From: Sulfurovum sp.
Lineage (GTDB): Bacteria; Campylobacterota; Campylobacteria; Campylobacterales; Sulfurovaceae
DNA: 64,000 bases
Direction: 5' to 3'
Assembly (NCBI GenBank): GCA_030949325.1
Contig: JAUZSQ010000016.1
Location: 1 to 64,000, forward strand
A program made the position numbers and the translations under genes. Under the pieces are notes generated by a model. The model did not search any database. It was not told the DNA's origin and saw only the letters and a program-made list of their open reading frames with translations. Positions 29,879 through 39,800 of the stretch are shown here, piece after piece. Position 1 is the first letter of the stretch, and every line of letters starts with the position of its first letter.

Positions 29879-29888
29879 TTATTACCTT

Positions 29889-30914
29889 TTATAATTTGGG
29901 TGTTTTACCCAGTATTCTTTTTAAAAAAACAATGATACTATCACATATTTTCTTTCCAAATAAGGTAAGCGATATTAAATAAATGTAATAATATATAGTA
30001 ATATTAAAACCTAGTTTATTTAGTTCTGATATATATCTAAAAAACTCTTTTAGTCCTTTATCTCGCTGTATTGAGAGATTATGATAAAAATATTTAGACA
30101 TATCTCTTTTTATTTTGGGAGTAGATTTTAAGTGATATTTTGTATCTATAAAGCTTGTAATTTGAACAAAACCTTTTAAGAAATTTATAGAATTTTCTAT
30201 TGTTATGACTCCTGGAGTATAAAGTGCTTTTTCACTTTCACTATTGCCAAAAAAAGGAAGACCTTCTTCTTTTGCTTGGGTTAATGGTACATCAAAATAT
30301 GCACAGTCATACTGCAAAGAAACTTCAGCTAATAAATAGAGTTGAAACAATAATGTTCCATCAAAATCATCTATTAACAAATCTTGAATATAGTGTCTAT
30401 TGATGATAAATCCTGATAAGAAAACACTTTTTCTAAAAAGTTGCACATAGGTCTCTTCTCCTTTACTAAAGAGTTGATTACTATCAAAATATCTAAACTT
30501 TTCTATCCTTCCATCTTTGAAAATATACTGATGTGATTTCAATACATACCCTATGTTAGTATGGTCTTCCAAAAATGAAATCAACTTATCAAGTACTTGG
30601 GGTATAAAGGTATCATCATCTCCCATAAAAACTACAAAGTTTCCGTTCGCTTTTGATATCAATTCTTTGAGATTTTTATCATATCCTAAATTACTATTAT
30701 TTTCAAAATATTTAACTTCATAGGTACTTTCAGACATAAAGTGATGAACTACTTTAGTTATTTCTTCTCTATGTAAACTTTTATCTTCACAAATAATTAT
30801 TTCTATTTTATCTATTTGCTGAGAATCTATAGATTCTAAAAGCCTATAGAGTTCTTTGGGTCTATTATAGGATGGTATACATATTGATACAAGTTTATTG
30901 TTTATTATTTTCAT
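29889..30914 (-). CDS. family 2 glycosyltransferase
   Basis: A GT-A enzyme of about 341 residues from MKIINN. It opens VSICIPSYNRPKELYRLLESI and has the acidic FMGDDDTF segment for metal and donor binding. A hydrophobic stretch near the C-terminus (YYIYLISLTLFG) may attach it to the membrane. I chose the ATG at 30914 because AGGGG precedes it and it overlaps the fcl stop as ATGA. The start at 30935 would lie inside fcl. Confidence 0.87.
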   Translation of the reverse strand: MKIINNKLVSICIPSYNRPKELYRLLESIDSQQIDKIEIIICEDKSLHREEITKVVHHFMSESTYEVKYFENNSNLGYDKNLKELISKANGNFVVFMGDDDTFIPQVLDKLISFLEDHTNIGYVLKSHQYIFKDGRIEKFRYFDSNQLFSKGEETYVQLFRKSVFLSGFIINRHYIQDLLIDDFDGTLLFQLYLLAEVSLQYDCAYFDVPLTQAKEEGLPFFGNSESEKALYTPGVITIENSINFLKGFVQITSFIDTKYHLKSTPKIKRDMSKYFYHNLSIQRDKGLKEFFRYISELNKLGFNITIYYYIYLISLTLFGKKICDSIIVFLKRILGKTPKL

Positions 30915-31844
30915 TTCAACCCCTGTAAATACCATTCATACACACGTCCTATTCCTTCTTCTAGCTCTATCTTATGTGTCCAACCCAAGGCATGTAACTT
31001 AGAGGGGTTCGTACGTTTGAGATCTGTGCCATCAGGCTTACTTGTATCAAATTTTAATTCACCTTCTAAAGCCTACTATCTTTTTGATAAGCAAAGCCAA
31101 CTCCTTGATTGATATATCTATGCCTGTACCAATATTGATATGTGTGTTTTGTCTCTTTGTCTTCTCTAGCAAAAACACACAAGCATCTGCCATATCTTCA
31201 TTGTACATAAACTCTCGTCTAGGGTTTCCACTGCCCCATATTACTACATGAGGACTATTCTCTATTTTTGCTTCGTGCATCTTACGCAGAAGTGCTGGAA
31301 GTACATGAGAAGTCTCTAAATCAAAATTATCATTCTTACCATAGAGATTTGTAGGCATAACAGAGATAAAATTTGTGCCATATTGGATATTATAACTCTC
31401 ACACATTTTTATTCCTGCGATTTTGGCTATCGCGTACGGCTCATTGGTGTATTCAAGCTTAGAAGTAAGTAAACTCTCTTCGCTCATGGGTTGAGGACAA
31501 TTTTTGGGATAGATACAAGTGCTTCCCAAAAAGAGTAATTTTTTCACCTTATGCAGATAGCTTTGATGGATTACATTATTTTGTATTTGAAGGTTTTCAT
31601 AAATAAACTCAGCCCTATAGGTGTTGTTGGCAACGATGCCACCTACCTTTGCAGCAGCGAGTATCACATATTCTGGCTTTTCTTTTTCAAAAAAATCTGC
31701 TACCTCTTGCTGATTAATAAGGTCTAGTTCCTCATGCGTCCTATAGACTAAATTATCATAGCCTTTTGCTCTTAGATTTTCGACAATAGCAGAACCTACT
31801 AAGCCACGATGTCCTGCGATGTATATTTTTGAATTTTTATGCAT
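30911..31844 (-). CDS. fcl: GDP-L-fucose synthase (one frameshift in this sequence)
   Basis: Fcl/WcaG epimerises and reduces GDP-4-keto-6-deoxymannose to GDP-L-fucose with NADPH. It is an extended SDR with GHRGLVGSA at the N-terminus, [17 protein letters not shown], catalytic YAIAK (YxxxK) and NLYGKNDNF. The frame stops early at 31059. Removing one base near 31065-31070 restores the usual end: VGFEGEL or VGFKGEL, then [19 protein letters not shown] and [11 protein letters not shown], to the stop at 30911. Repaired length is about 310 residues. This break is not in a long homopolymer, so a real mutation is somewhat more possible here than for its neighbours. It overlaps gmd by one base. Confidence 0.9.
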
Positions 31845-33989
31845 TATTCAAAATAACTCATGGTTTTATACCCACCTTCTTGGAGATACACATCTTTGGT
31901 CATAAGATGCAAATCACTTTTCATCATATCATCAACTAAGGCTTTGAGGTCATACTCTGCTTTCCACCCAAGTTTTTCATAGGCCTTTGTTGGGTCTCCC
32001 AACAGTAAATCCACCTCAGTAGGTCTAAAGTATTTTGAGTCTACGGCTACGACTTCTCTTCCAATCTCTACTTGATACTTAGGGTTAGAACATGAGACTA
32101 CAAAGCCTTTTTCATCCACACCTTCTCCTCTAAATTCTAGTTCTATTCCAGCATAAGCAAAAGCCATTTTGACAAAATCTCTTACTTTAGTTGTCGTACC
32201 AGTAGCGATGACCCAATCTTCTGCTTTAGGAGCTTGAAGTATCATCCACATCATCTTGACATAGTCTTTGGCATGACCCCAATCTCTCTTGGCATCAAGA
32301 TTACCCAAATAGAGTTTCTCTTGTAATCCTAAGGCAATTTTAGAAGTAGCACGAGTAATTTTTCTTGTGACAAATGTCTCACCACGCACAGGGCTATTAT
32401 GCACTTTGAATAAATTTGGTCCTGTAGCAAAAGTTTCTGAGTCCGTCTGAATATCAAAAAACCAACTATCTTCACTTTGTGTTTCTGTGATTGCAATAAT
32501 TTCATTCAGCTCTTTTTGAAGATGTTTTCCTTTGTTCTGAATTTCCCCAGTTCTAAATTGGGCATAATAGTATCTATGGGAATTTCTATATTCAGATTTC
32601 ACTTTAACAACTTTATTGGAAAAACTCCTAAATATTGTTATTAATCCAAGGGATAAAGTCGCTGAATTTGTAGTAAAGCCTTTGTAGTAATATTTTTCAT
32701 TTCCATTTTTCCTACCATCGGCAAGATAATAACCATCAAAGAATGCTTTCTTTACCTTTTTTTTTACTATTTAAAATAAAAGCAGGAACTCTTTTCTCTT
32801 TAGAGTATTTTGTATATATATTCTTTTTAATCCAAAGACCATAATTGACATCATTATTAATATCTAATTGCCATATATCTTTTTTTAGATGTTTCAAATC
32901 CTCCAGCACCATAGGTAGCAATTCTATATTTCCACCCAAATTGATTGGTAATTAAGTTTGCCATCTCTAGCAAAAGTTCTTTATCACTACCTGTTAAACG
33001 GAAACGACCTCTATCATCTATAGAACCATCACCTACCAAAAATCCTAAAAACTTTGCAATATCAACATCATTTGATAAATAATTAATACTATCAGGATAT
33101 GTTGTTTTAAATACTTTATCACCAATTTTTAGTTTCTTAGTTTCAATTTCACTGTTATCTTCAAGAAATACAATATGGTCATAAGTTGCTTCATAGCTTG
33201 ATTCTCTCGTTTGGATAAGCTTCATCTTTTTCTTTTTGTCTTGATAGGCTGTTCCTGCCACTATTCTCGTCCACTCTTCTCCATTCCAAACTTCAGCATC
33301 TTCAAAACCCTTTAATATCCCCTCATATCTATGCTTTTCACTTTTAAACATATCTTCAATAGGTAAGATATCTATTAATTCATCTTTTTTTTACCATTAA
33401 TGGTGAATTCTTTGGAACACTCTCATGGTTAAAAAGTATGCCATTACAAGCAAACATATCATAGGCTTCTCTATAATTTACCGTTATCCAGTAGGCATAC
33501 ATTTTGGCTACAGCGTAAGGGCTTCGTGGATAAAAAGGGGTGGTCTCACTTTGAGGAGTCTCTTGTACTTTACCATAGAGTTCAGAGGTAGAAGCTTGAT
33601 AGATTTTGGTTTTTTTTGGCTAAGCCCAAAAGTTTCACGGCTTCGAGTATCCTAAGTGTTCCCGTACCATCTGCGTTGGCTACATATTCAGGTGTTTCAA
33701 ACGACACAGCCACATGGGACATCGCTGCTAGATTATATATCTCATCAGGTTGTACCTCTTGGATGATTTTAGTAAGGTTCATAGAGTCTGTCATATCGCC
33801 ATAGTGCAAAATAAAGTTTCTATTTTCTACATGAGGGTCTTGGTAGAGATGGTCTATTCTATCTGTATTAAAAAGGCTCGTTCTTCTTTTTATCCCATGG
33901 ACAATATAATCTTTTTTGAGTAAAAACTCTGCAAGATAACTCCCATCTTGTCCTGTGATTCCTGTGATTAATGCTACTTTTTTGTTCAT
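31844..33989 (-). CDS. gmd: GDP-mannose 4,6-dehydratase interrupted by an in-frame intein (frameshifts in this sequence)
   Basis: Gmd dehydrates GDP-mannose to GDP-4-keto-6-deoxymannose, the first step to GDP-fucose. The N-extein opens [19 protein letters not shown], has [11 protein letters not shown] and the catalytic YAVAK in [14 protein letters not shown], and stops at GILFNHE. The C-extein resumes [16 protein letters not shown] and runs to 31844. Between them lies a 341-residue intein (32396-33421). One extra T (plus strand) at 33609-33616 shifts the N-extein. With seven T it reads [17 protein letters not shown]. After repair the exteins total 189 plus 183, or 372 residues, the normal length of Gmd. 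The splice restores the invariant NHESP(x)RG motif. The manC stop and gmd start touch (TAGATG) with AGAGGAAA as ribosome site. Confidence 0.93.
32396..33421 (-). mobile_element. Gmd intein with LAGLIDADG homing endonuclease
   Basis: A self-splicing protein element of 341 residues after frame repair. It starts with Ser1 ([10 protein letters not shown]) at 33421 and ends VHN at 32396, before the +1 Ser of the C-extein. Block B is TYDH (79-82). LAGLIDADG motif 1 is [11 protein letters not shown] (124-134) and motif 2 is [11 protein letters not shown] (225-235), both with their catalytic aspartate. Block F is near 316-332 ([14 protein letters not shown]) and block G is VHN (339-341). Three single-base excesses must be removed, in T runs of the plus strand at 33385-33392, 32880-32886 and 32757-32765. 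The observed 1026 bases minus 3 are exactly 341 codons. Ser at position 1 is less common than Cys but is known in functional inteins. Confidence 0.92.
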
Positions 33990-35376
33990 CTATTTCCTCT
34001 CAAAATCATCTTCTAATCTCTCTATATCATCTTCGCCTGTATAGGAGCCTACTTGTGCCTCTATTATAACCAAAGGCTCATTTGTATCATTTAAAAGCCT
34101 ATGAATATCTCCTGCTTTGATATACGTAGATTCATTTTCATTGAGTAAAAAGACTTTTTCATTGATAGTTACAGTAGCAACACCAAAAACCACAATCCAA
34201 TGCTCATTTCTAAATTTATGTCTTTGCAAAGAGAGTCTCTTGTGTGGTTTTACTTCTATGCGTTTTATCTTGTACCCCTTGGCATCTTCGAGTATGGTAT
34301 AGCTACCCCAAGGTCTATTGCCTTTTAAATGCGTCCTATGTAGTTCTGTTGTCTTGCTAATCTCAGCCACTAAGGCTTTGACTTTTTGAGAGCTTCCTTT
34401 TTTGGAGACAAGCAAGGCATCGCCTGTATCCACAATGATAGTATCTTCCATATCTATCGTGGCAATGACCCGATGCTCTCCATAGACTAGATTATTTTTA
34501 CTGCCTATGGAGATATGTTTTTCATTGATGGTATTGTTATTTTCATCTTTAGGCAAGGCGTCAAATAACGCATCAAAACTTCCCACATCAGACCAAGCTA
34601 TGGTAGCAGGAATAACTTTGACACGCTTTGACTTTTCCATCACAGCATAATCTATAGATTCTTCTGGTATCGCCAACATATCATCATGTTTGATACGCGT
34701 CATCTCGTTATTCTTTTTGCCATCAAGTGCTTTTTTTTGCATTTTTATAAATCTCAGGGGCATAGTTTTCTAATTCAGCCAAAAATACCCCTGCCTTAAA
34801 ACAAAACATACCAGAATTCCAATAGTAATTCCCTGCATTCACATATTTCTCTGCCGTAATAGCATTGGGTTTTTCATGAAAGGCTTTGACATCTCTAGCA
34901 AAAGTGTGGCACATATCACCACCCTCTATATATCCAAATCCTGTCTCTGCGTAGCTAGGTATAATGCCAAAAGTCACTAGATGATTGTCTTGTGCCAATA
35001 TTTTGGCTTGGGTCAATACTTTGGTATATGCTTCTTGGTCTTCTATAAGATGGTCAGAAGGAGTGACTAGTACGAGTTCCTCAGCATCCAAAAGTATACA
35101 CGCTAAGGCAATAGCAGGAGCAGTATTTCTACCTATGGGTTCGAGTAGATACTGTGCTTGTGTTTTATGCATCTCTTCAAGTTGGTCTAATGCCAAAAAG
35201 TATTGCTCTTCATTTGACACAATGAGTTGCTTTTGACAGAGGGAAGAATTTCTCTCTACAGTAAGTTGAAAAAGAGACTTCTCTCCAAAAAGTTTTACAA
35301 ATTGTTTCGGCATAAGTGTCCGACTGATAGGCCAAAGCCTCGTACCATTTCCACCACAAAGTAGTATATTTGTCAA
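33990..35376 (-). CDS. manC: mannose-1-phosphate guanylyltransferase / mannose-6-phosphate isomerase (one frameshift in this sequence)
   Basis: A two-domain ManC/AlgA-type enzyme that makes GDP-mannose from mannose-1-phosphate and GTP and also carries the cupin isomerase domain. The N-domain has LCGGNGTRLWPISR, VTPSDHLI and FHEKP. The C-terminal cupin has PWGSYTILED and SLQRHKFRNEHWIVV. The frame breaks at a run of eight T at 34731-34738. With seven it reads IYKNAKKALDGKK, and the repaired product is 461 residues, a normal length. It is the first gene of the GDP-fucose branch and overlaps the DNA ligase gene by 4 bases. Confidence 0.94.
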
Positions 35377-36185
35377 TGCATATCCTTTCTCACCCTCAAA
35401 TACACAGGAAACCTCGGTTTCCCATATTTAGTCATATTTTGATACTTAAACGTTACCCTAGAGCCTACTTTAGGTGGTTTTTTTCGTTCATCGTCACTCA
35501 ATCCCGTACCAATTTTAAAGATTATACCATTATCTAAGCGACATTTTAATGCACCAAGCATTCCTTGGTACTTCCCCTTTCCTTGTGTATGCCCTATGAC
35601 CTCACATTCTGCATCTTTAAAGTATTTGACTTTAAGTGCTCTACTCGTTCGTTTATCAATATAAGGCATCTTTGGGTCACGTACAACTACACCTTCTGCA
35701 CCTTTTTTGTCTAAGGCGTTATGAAAGGTTTCTAAGTGCTTTGTATTTTTCACATAGATTTGAGGCAGTATGTGAATCACTTTATTTTCATAAGGCTTGA
35801 CTTTACTCAAACGCTCAAATAAATCCCCCTTAGCCTCAGGCACTTCAAAAATAGTATGCTTTATCTGCTTCCAATCTTCACTAGGCACTTTATCACGCAC
35901 AATAGAAATAATATTTTCAAAGTCTTCTCGCTTCGTCCAAAGCTCTCCATCTATAGCAAAAGGAGGATAATCTTTCGTAAACCACGCAGGAGCATGGATA
36001 ATCTTCCCTCCACGAGTCAATAACTGTTTGCCATCCCAATAAGCCCTAACGCCATCAAGCTTTTCACTCATCACCCAACCTGATATATTTTGGTCTTTGT
36101 AGGTTTTGAGGAGTAGGAGATTTGGCTTTTGGGCGAGGAGACTTAGGCTAAAAAGTAGAATAAAAAAACTAAACCTCATCATCAC
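35373..36185 (-). CDS. ligE: LigE-type ATP-dependent DNA ligase with signal peptide
   Basis: A 270-residue minimal ATP-dependent DNA ligase. An N-terminal signal peptide (about residues 1-19, ending LSLLAQ) implies export to the periplasm, as known for Lig E. The nucleotidyltransferase domain has motif I EKLDGVRAYWDG with the AMP-accepting lysine (about 42), motif III-like FAIDGELW, motif IV EGVVVRDP and motif V ALKVKYF. The OB domain follows. Lig E is proposed to repair nicks in incoming or extracellular DNA, which would fit the ComEA-like protein of this genome (inference). The start lies inside the TOPRIM gene end as ATGATGAGG, so translation is coupled. MRFSFF is the most likely of three adjacent Met codons. 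Confidence 0.9.
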   Translation of the reverse strand: MMMRFSFFILLFSLSLLAQKPNLLLLKTYKDQNISGWVMSEKLDGVRAYWDGKQLLTRGGKIIHAPAWFTKDYPPFAIDGELWTKREDFENIISIVRDKVPSEDWKQIKHTIFEVPEAKGDLFERLSKVKPYENKVIHILPQIYVKNTKHLETFHNALDKKGAEGVVVRDPKMPYIDKRTSRALKVKYFKDAECEVIGHTQGKGKYQGMLGALKCRLDNGIIFKIGTGLSDDERKKPPKVGSRVTFKYQNMTKYGKPRFPVYLRVRKDMH

Positions 36186-36843
36186 TCACATTCTGAAGTT
36201 CTAAAAGTAAAAATTTTTTTAAAGGCTTGAGTGCATCACTCTTAAAATCCCAATAATCTAAAATATATTTTCTATTTTCTTCTTTTGAATCTTCCATACC
36301 ATAATATGTTCTAAAATAATTAAAAACTCTATTTTTATCTTCAAGTAATTCATTTGCAAATTTTTCTTCTGAAATTTTTTTAACACAATTTACATAATTT
36401 TCATAACATATAAAAGACTTATCGTAATTTTCATGCTTTACTATTTTAATCAATAGTGTTTCTAAGTCTCCATCATCTTCATCATTAGGAAATAGAAAAG
36501 TTTGAAACTCTATATTTATATTATTTAAATATTCTATACGATTTACAACCCCTCCATCATCTTTAGTTGGGTCATCTGCATCTTGAATTACTAAAATTTT
36601 ATATGTTTCTTTAATACCATTATCCATTTGTAGCTTTTCTATTCTAGTCTTTGATGGTTTTATTTTTGTATATCCTCCAGAATAAAATATTTTTATAATT
36701 TTACTACTAGAAGCAATTGATAGATATTGTTGTTTCTTTCTATTATCTTCTTTTAATTCCAAAGATGAATCTAAAAATATAAGATAATCTTTAATAAAAA
36801 TAATATCTGCTTTTCCTTCTACAATAATTAAATACCTTTCCAT
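36169..36843 (-). CDS. TOPRIM protein (DUF3226/DUF4435-like), putative nuclease of a defence cassette
   Basis: A 224-residue single-domain TOPRIM protein. The conserved glutamate lies in LIIVEGKADIIFI (Glu9) and the DxD metal motif in VIQDADDPTKDDGG (Asp88, Asp90). A helical tail follows. Free TOPRIM proteins of this kind pair with OLD/AAA15-type ATPases, as AriB does with AriA in PARIS. Its ATG overlaps the stop of the giant helicase-ATPase by one base, which points to a stoichiometric complex. The function is inferred from fold and context: a metal-dependent nuclease unleashed by the ATPase. Confidence 0.78.
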   Translation of the reverse strand: MERYLIIVEGKADIIFIKDYLIFLDSSLELKEDNRKKQQYLSIASSSKIIKIFYSGGYTKIKPSKTRIEKLQMDNGIKETYKILVIQDADDPTKDDGGVVNRIEYLNNINIEFQTFLFPNDEDDGDLETLLIKIVKHENYDKSFICYENYVNCVKKISEEKFANELLEDKNRVFNYFRTYYGMEDSKEENRKYILDYWDFKSDALKPLKKFLLLELQNVSDDEV

Positions 36844-39800
36844 TATAAATCTACTCCACGAATATCTAATTCATTGTCTATCTCATATTCAAATTCTTCA
36901 AAGGTACGAGTATATACTTTAATATTATTATCAAATACTTTTTCTAAAGTAAGAGTCCGTGATAACTCTTGATACCCTTTCATATTCTCTTCCTCCAAAA
37001 CTTCTTTAAAGTACTCTATACATTCCATATTATGCGTAGTTGCAAATATTTGAACATTATTTATTTTTGCTACTTTTAAAATTATTTTCCAAAATTCATT
37101 AAAATGACTATGGTGTATACCTGCATCTATTTCATCTATTAATAACTTTTTACCTTTTTGTAATGTAATTTGTACCAATATTCTAAATAGTTTTTTAGCT
37201 CCCTCCCCATATTGATGTAAAGAGGAATCATTCTCAACACCTTTTTCTTCTATATATATTCTTCCCTCATCCGTATCCGTAGTTATTCTATCAATATTGG
37301 GAATAAAAACTTTCATAGATTCTAAAAACTCTTTTCTTTTTAGTTTATTTCTATCAATATTTTCAGCGTATATTTTAACTACATCTTTATCAAAACCTTT
37401 TCCAAAAGGGATAAATTGAGTTTGAATTAAATCACTATTTTTACTTTGTTTCAAAATTGAAGATAGTGGTTTCATATCACACTTGTTATCATCATCAACG
37501 ATACAAATATAGTTAGTTACATCAATATTTTCAGTATTAGGATAAGAATTTTTTACTTCTTCTTCTGTTGGTATTTTTATCGTAAAGTTACTCACTTCTC
37601 TATTTGATTTTAGTTCAAATTGAATCTCTTTAGACTGAGAATCTTTATGAATAATATCCAAAATAAAATCATTAGGATTTTTAAACTCTAAACTATTCAT
37701 TCTTGAAGCATAAGAAAATATAAGGTTTTTAAAAAATAACTCACTATCTGTACTAAAGAGTAATGCTTCAAGTAAAGAAGTTTTTCCTACATTATTATCT
37801 CCTAAAATAAGATTGAATTGTCCTATATCTTCTATTTCTATATTCTTAAATTGGCGAAAGTTCTTAATCCTAATATTTGAAAAATGTTCTACATTACTTT
37901 TATCTTTTATCTTGGGTAAATTTGAAATATTTTCTAATTCATTTTTTGTAAATGCTTTATATGGGATATTTTTATTAAATACTTTATAGTTACTATTTAA
38001 CTCTTCTATACCATTCTCATCAATTTTATAATATACCTTAGCCCATCTCTCCAAAAGATAAAGATACTTTTTCTTTTCTAAATTAGGGATTTGCACTATA
38101 TTTTGATAAAACTCCTCTAATTCAGCTAAATTATGTTGAAATTTCTCTTCTACCAATGCACCAATCGCTACTATTGCATCTAAACTCTCTACATATATAT
38201 AAGATAAATATATAGTTAATGCTTCATCTTCTGGTATTTCACTATCTCTTTTATGTTTTTTCACTATCTCTTTTGAAAGCTCAATCTTAGAAAGAAAATA
38301 TACTTCTTCATACACATCAATACTCTCCCAGATATCAACTGCTTTTTTATACTCATTTAAATTATAATAGATATTAGCAATCTCTTTTTGTGAATTCATA
38401 TCTGTTGATAATGCGATATATTTTACTACCGCTACAAACTCTCTTTTTAATTCAATCTCTTCTATTTTTTTAAAAATTGTTAAAAATCTTTTAATTAATT
38501 CATCTTTCCAATCTAAATCTTTAATTAATGTATATAAACTATCTTTATTTCTTGATAAACTATCTATCTCTTTTGAGATTAATATCTCTTTATCCATGAC
38601 TCTAGCAATAATCATACGAATATCTTGGTTTACAGTCTTAAGATTATTACCTATTTTTTCTACATCATCAAAAAACCTACCTCTAAAATATGCTATTGAT
38701 GCTTTTTCTATATTTTCTATATTTTCTGATTTTAAAAAGTATTCACCTGCACCTTTATAATTATATTTTATTTCTTCTGCTAAAGCCAAACACTCATAGG
38801 CTTCTTTATCTTTACCTAGTTTAAAGAACTGACTTCCTGCAACAGAGAGTCTAGCAGAGTTGTTATGATATATTCCCTCTTTTTTATCTGATTCTGCATT
38901 TGAAAAAGCATCAATCTTTGTACTTTGAATAATCATATTATTAATAGAGGATGGATTATATTTTATCGTTTGATTTTTTAAGTCATTTAAACTCTTCCAG
39001 TTAGGACGATTTATCTCTGTATTATTTACGATTTTATTCCAAAACTTATCTTTTGAGTCTACACTATCAATAATAATTAGTTCTGTTTGAGCCCTAGTAA
39101 TTCCTACATATAATTTATTAAAGAAATAAGACATTTTAAATTTATCATCTTCATTCAATTCTTCTTCTATGGATTTAAATTGATTTAAATAATATTCTCC
39201 AAAACCATACAAAACAACTTGTTTATATTCTGCACCTTTTGCTTCTATGGAAGTTTTTAACTCTACATCCTCCATACTTTGAAGTAATTCATACTTATTT
39301 TTATATTCATCTTTTTCATTAGCATCTACAGGAACAATAAACACTTTATATTTTAACTTCTTAAGTAAACTATTTTTTAAATTTTCATCATTTTCAATGC
39401 TTTCATAATCTAAAAAAATATTAAAGTTTTTATCTGTATCTGCAATAGGTCTTTTTGCTTCTTGTGGTTTATCTTGTTCAATACTTAAATTTTGCATTCT
39501 ATAATACTGTATAAAATTGGCAAGAGCTACTACAGGATGAGAAGACCTATAATTAAATGATGGATTATAAAGATTTTTTGTACTATCATAATTAAAATTT
39601 GCTATCTCTTTTAACTCTTCATAGAGTAAGCTTGTCATCTCATCTTGTCTAAATCCTGTAGGATTAACCGTTTGATTGGAATCTCCTGCAAATAAAATTG
39701 GTATTTGAGGAATATTAGATATATCATATTTTAAATATTCTGACATTCTCAAAATAAATTGTAATTCAACTTTACAAAAATCTTGTGCTTCATCACAAAC

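Noticed and set aside
11197-34738. Phase variation by homopolymer slippage in the glycan locus
   Set aside because: Phase-variable tracts in this phylum are mostly long G/C runs. These are A/T runs of 6-9, also in ruvB and in an intein, and all deviate by one base in the same sense. Consensus error is the simpler reading, though read data could still show mixed lengths.
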